From Hyphomicrobium sp. ghe19 (GTDB taxonomy: Bacteria > Pseudomonadota > Alphaproteobacteria > Rhizobiales > Hyphomicrobiaceae), in NCBI RefSeq assembly GCF_902712875.1, contig NZ_LR743509.1:2556001-2620000 (forward strand): a DNA stretch of 64,000 nt. The letters run 5' to 3'. Made by a program: the position numbers and the translations under genes. Below are positions 62,440 through 64,000 of this stretch, piece by piece. Numbering within the stretch: the first letter of the stretch is position 1; each line of letters opens with the position of its first letter. The notes beneath the pieces are model-generated. The model saw only the letters and a list, made by a program, of their open reading frames with translations, was not told where the DNA came from and did no database searches.

Positions 62440-64000
62440 ATGAACGACAACCCACTATTCACTACGGACGAAGAAGCCAAGAAGAACAGCACACAGGTCA
62501 ACCCTGTAGCTCAGGCTGCTGAGGCGGCAGACGCAGCTGTGAACACTCCGTCCGATCAACCGGCTACTGTTACAACTCCTGAACCTGAACTGACAGGAAG
62601 AGACCTGAACAAGTATGTCAAGGTCGTCACAAGCCTCACTGATGGCAACGTAGACCACAACGTTGATATGCTTCAGAAGCCGTTCATCGGCTCCCTGAGC
62701 AAAGCTCTTCAGGCAATGCCAGAGGACTTGCGTGCTGCCATCCAGGTAGAGCAAGCCGGTCGCTCCAGGGCATACCAAACGCGACTCTATCAGCGTCACA
62801 AGCTGGGCGGACCTCTCGCGGCTCCTCCAGGTCACTCACGGCATGAGACAGGTAACGCTGTAGACATCGGTCCTACTAGTGGCACTGAGAGAGACCCTAA
62901 GTTCCAAGCTGCACTCAACTGGCTCTACCAGAACGGTGAGGCTTACGGGATTCTCAATCCCCCCTCTATTCGCAATCGCGATAGTGGACACTTCCAGTGG
63001 GTAGGTCAGCCTAAGGTGGCTGGACCTGACAAATCACTCCGTACCAATACCATTCCCTACGAAGTGAAGAACGCCATTGAACTTACCGCACACAAGTACG
63101 GTCTCGATCGCAGGATGCTGTACTCCATCGCGTATGGTGAAAGCACGTATGGAATCGCCCCTCCATCATCGGTCGGCGCTACTGGACTATTCCAGATGAC
63201 GGCTGAAACTTGGGGAGACCTGGTTAAACGTAACGGCAAGAACTTTCCTGAGATCACAAATTGGGACCGCAACAATCCTCTTCACAATGCACTTATGATG
63301 GGAGCGTTCACGCGAGAGAACCAAGCAATCCTTCACGAGAAGCTTGGCCGTGACCCTACCCCTGGTGAGGTCTACGGTGCACACTTCTTAGGTGCTTCGG
63401 GTTACAGCCGCTTTGTTGACTACGCGAAGAATAACCCCCATGCGCCGGCAGCTGATGGTGTTGGTGCAAAGTCCGTAGCAGCCAACAAGACAGTGTTCTT
63501 CCGCAAGGACGGCGTTGCTCGTACCGCTGAAGAAGTTCAGATGTGGATGGACCGCAAGGCCTCCACGGCTCCCGGCTTCAATGACGACAATGAGAAGGTG
63601 AAAGCTCTCATCGATAAGTCACAGGAAGGCTACAAGTCTATCCCTGGAGTTGGTGAAGCCGTGGCTCTTTCCGAAGGTAAGGTGAGCGAGGCGACTGCTG
63701 GTGCCAACCTCGCTCTAGCTGCTCAGGTAGAGAATGCACGTCGCAACTCTCGTAAGAATGCCTCTCAAAACGGCGTAGCTGCTGAACCTAACCTTGGTGT
63801 TGGTTACAAGAAGATAGACCTGGAGGACATCTATGCTCCTCCTTCCATCAACTCTCGTGACATCTCGAAGAAGATCGAAGAGCAGATGAACCATCGCGAA
63901 GAGGTTGCTTCTCTTAGCACGCTTGCGCTGGACGCCTTCAGAGACACTCAGACCCTCTCGTGGATGTTCGCTGGTGCTCCAGGCATGAGGCCTGATCCGA
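62440..64000 (+). CDS. Internal virion protein D (T7 gp16-like) with M15-peptidase-like and transglycosylase domains, C-terminus outside window
   Basis: The visible 520 residues start at ATG 62440 with GGAG upstream. About residues 70-190 resemble a VanY/M15 DD-peptidase: SRHETGNAVDI gives His135 and Asp142, and GHFQW gives His184. A lytic transglycosylase (SLT) domain follows, with catalytic Glu234 in AYGESTYG and VGATGLFQMT. In T7 gp16 the SLT domain opens murein during DNA ejection; the extra peptidase-like domain would cut cross-links as well. The frame is open at the window edge. Confidence 0.88.
   Translation, partial: MNDNPLFTTDEEAKKNSTQVNPVAQAAEAADAAVNTPSDQPATVTTPEPELTGRDLNKYVKVVTSLTDGNVDHNVDMLQKPFIGSLSKALQAMPEDLRAAIQVEQAGRSRAYQTRLYQRHKLGGPLAAPPGHSRHETGNAVDIGPTSGTERDPKFQAALNWLYQNGEAYGILNPPSIRNRDSGHFQWVGQPKVAGPDKSLRTNTIPYEVKNAIELTAHKYGLDRRMLYSIAYGESTYGIAPPSSVGATGLFQMTAETWGDLVKRNGKNFPEITNWDRNNPLHNALMMGAFTRENQAILHEKLGRDPTPGEVYGAHFLGASGYSRFVDYAKNNPHAPAADGVGAKSVAANKTVFFRKDGVARTAEEVQMWMDRKASTAPGFNDDNEKVKALIDKSQEGYKSIPGVGEAVALSEGKVSEATAGANLALAAQVENARRNSRKNASQNGVAAEPNLGVGYKKIDLEDIYAPPSINSRDISKKIEEQMNHREEVASLSTLALDAFRDTQTLSWMFAGAPGMRPDP

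Larger units (their letters stand above)
35097..64000 (+). mobile_element. T7-like (Autographiviridae-type) prophage, right part outside window
   Basis: From the broken tRNA to the window end every gene is on the + strand, G+C is visibly lower than in the chromosome, and the order is that of T7-like phages: RNA polymerase, SSB, endonuclease I, primase-helicase, DNA polymerase, exonuclease, gp7.3, portal, scaffold, capsid, tail tubular A and B, internal core proteins. Host genes directly on the left argue for an integrated phage and not a free genome. No integrase, repressor, terminase or tail-fibre gene is visible; they should lie to the right. A chimeric assembly cannot be excluded from one window. 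Confidence 0.88.

Overview
The window joins two kinds of DNA. Bases 1 to about 35,100 are G+C-rich chromosome of an alphaproteobacterium, most likely of the Rhizobiales/Hyphomicrobiaceae type. The evidence is the gene order secF-secD-yajC / LysM-LytM lipoprotein-surE-serS-tatC-tatB-tatA-scpB-scpA-nagZ-SPOR protein-argS-dgt, together with an ExoR-like Sel1-repeat protein, two PopZ/DUF2497 proteins and a pcm-like gene next to tolC. From about 35,100 to the right edge the G+C content drops, all genes run on the + strand, many start with GTG or TTG, and the order is that of a T7-like phage (Autographiviridae type). It is cut off by the window end, so it is a prophage or an integrated phage genome seen only in part.

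Chromosome. Genes 1-18,233 are almost all on the minus strand. They cover protein export (SecDF-YajC, TatABC), tRNA charging (SerRS, ArgRS), chromosome condensation (ScpAB), envelope growth (LytM activator, NagZ, SPOR) and nucleotide housekeeping (SurE, Dgt). From 18,300 to 34,835 come an A-type Fe-S carrier, exonuclease III, the overlapping pair ilvD-exoR-like, an M48 peptidase, a DUF2939 protein, a divergent AraC regulator/EamA exporter pair, valS, two PopZ-like polar scaffold genes, tolC and a degenerate pcm-like methyltransferase gene.

Junction. At 35,097-35,133 lies the 5' half of a tRNA-Cys gene (acceptor strand, D arm, anticodon GCA). It stops resembling a tRNA just after the anticodon loop and is a good candidate for attL.

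Phage. Transcription and DNA genes come first: single-subunit RNA polymerase, SSB, endonuclease I, a gp49/66-family protein, MazG-like pyrophosphohydrolase, class II ribonucleotide reductase, primase-helicase, DNA polymerase A, 5'-3' exonuclease and a DUF6378 protein. Virion genes follow: gp7.3-like protein, portal, scaffold, major capsid, tail tubular A and B, and internal core proteins gp13- to gp16-like. A lysis cassette (GH24 endolysin with a C-terminal membrane segment, plus a small membrane protein) sits between scaffold and capsid. Terminase, tail fibre and integrase genes are not in the window.

Regulation. Four copies of the 17-bp motif TAGCTCAC-N3-TGTGAG lie in the leader before the polymerase gene and at three later gene boundaries. 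A second box, CCACCTAGTCA-like, accompanies two of them and also occurs at the left end. These are the best candidates for an undescribed phage control system (phage promoters or operator/stoperator sites). Rho-independent terminators follow the gp49/66-family gene, the capsid gene and the gp15-like gene.
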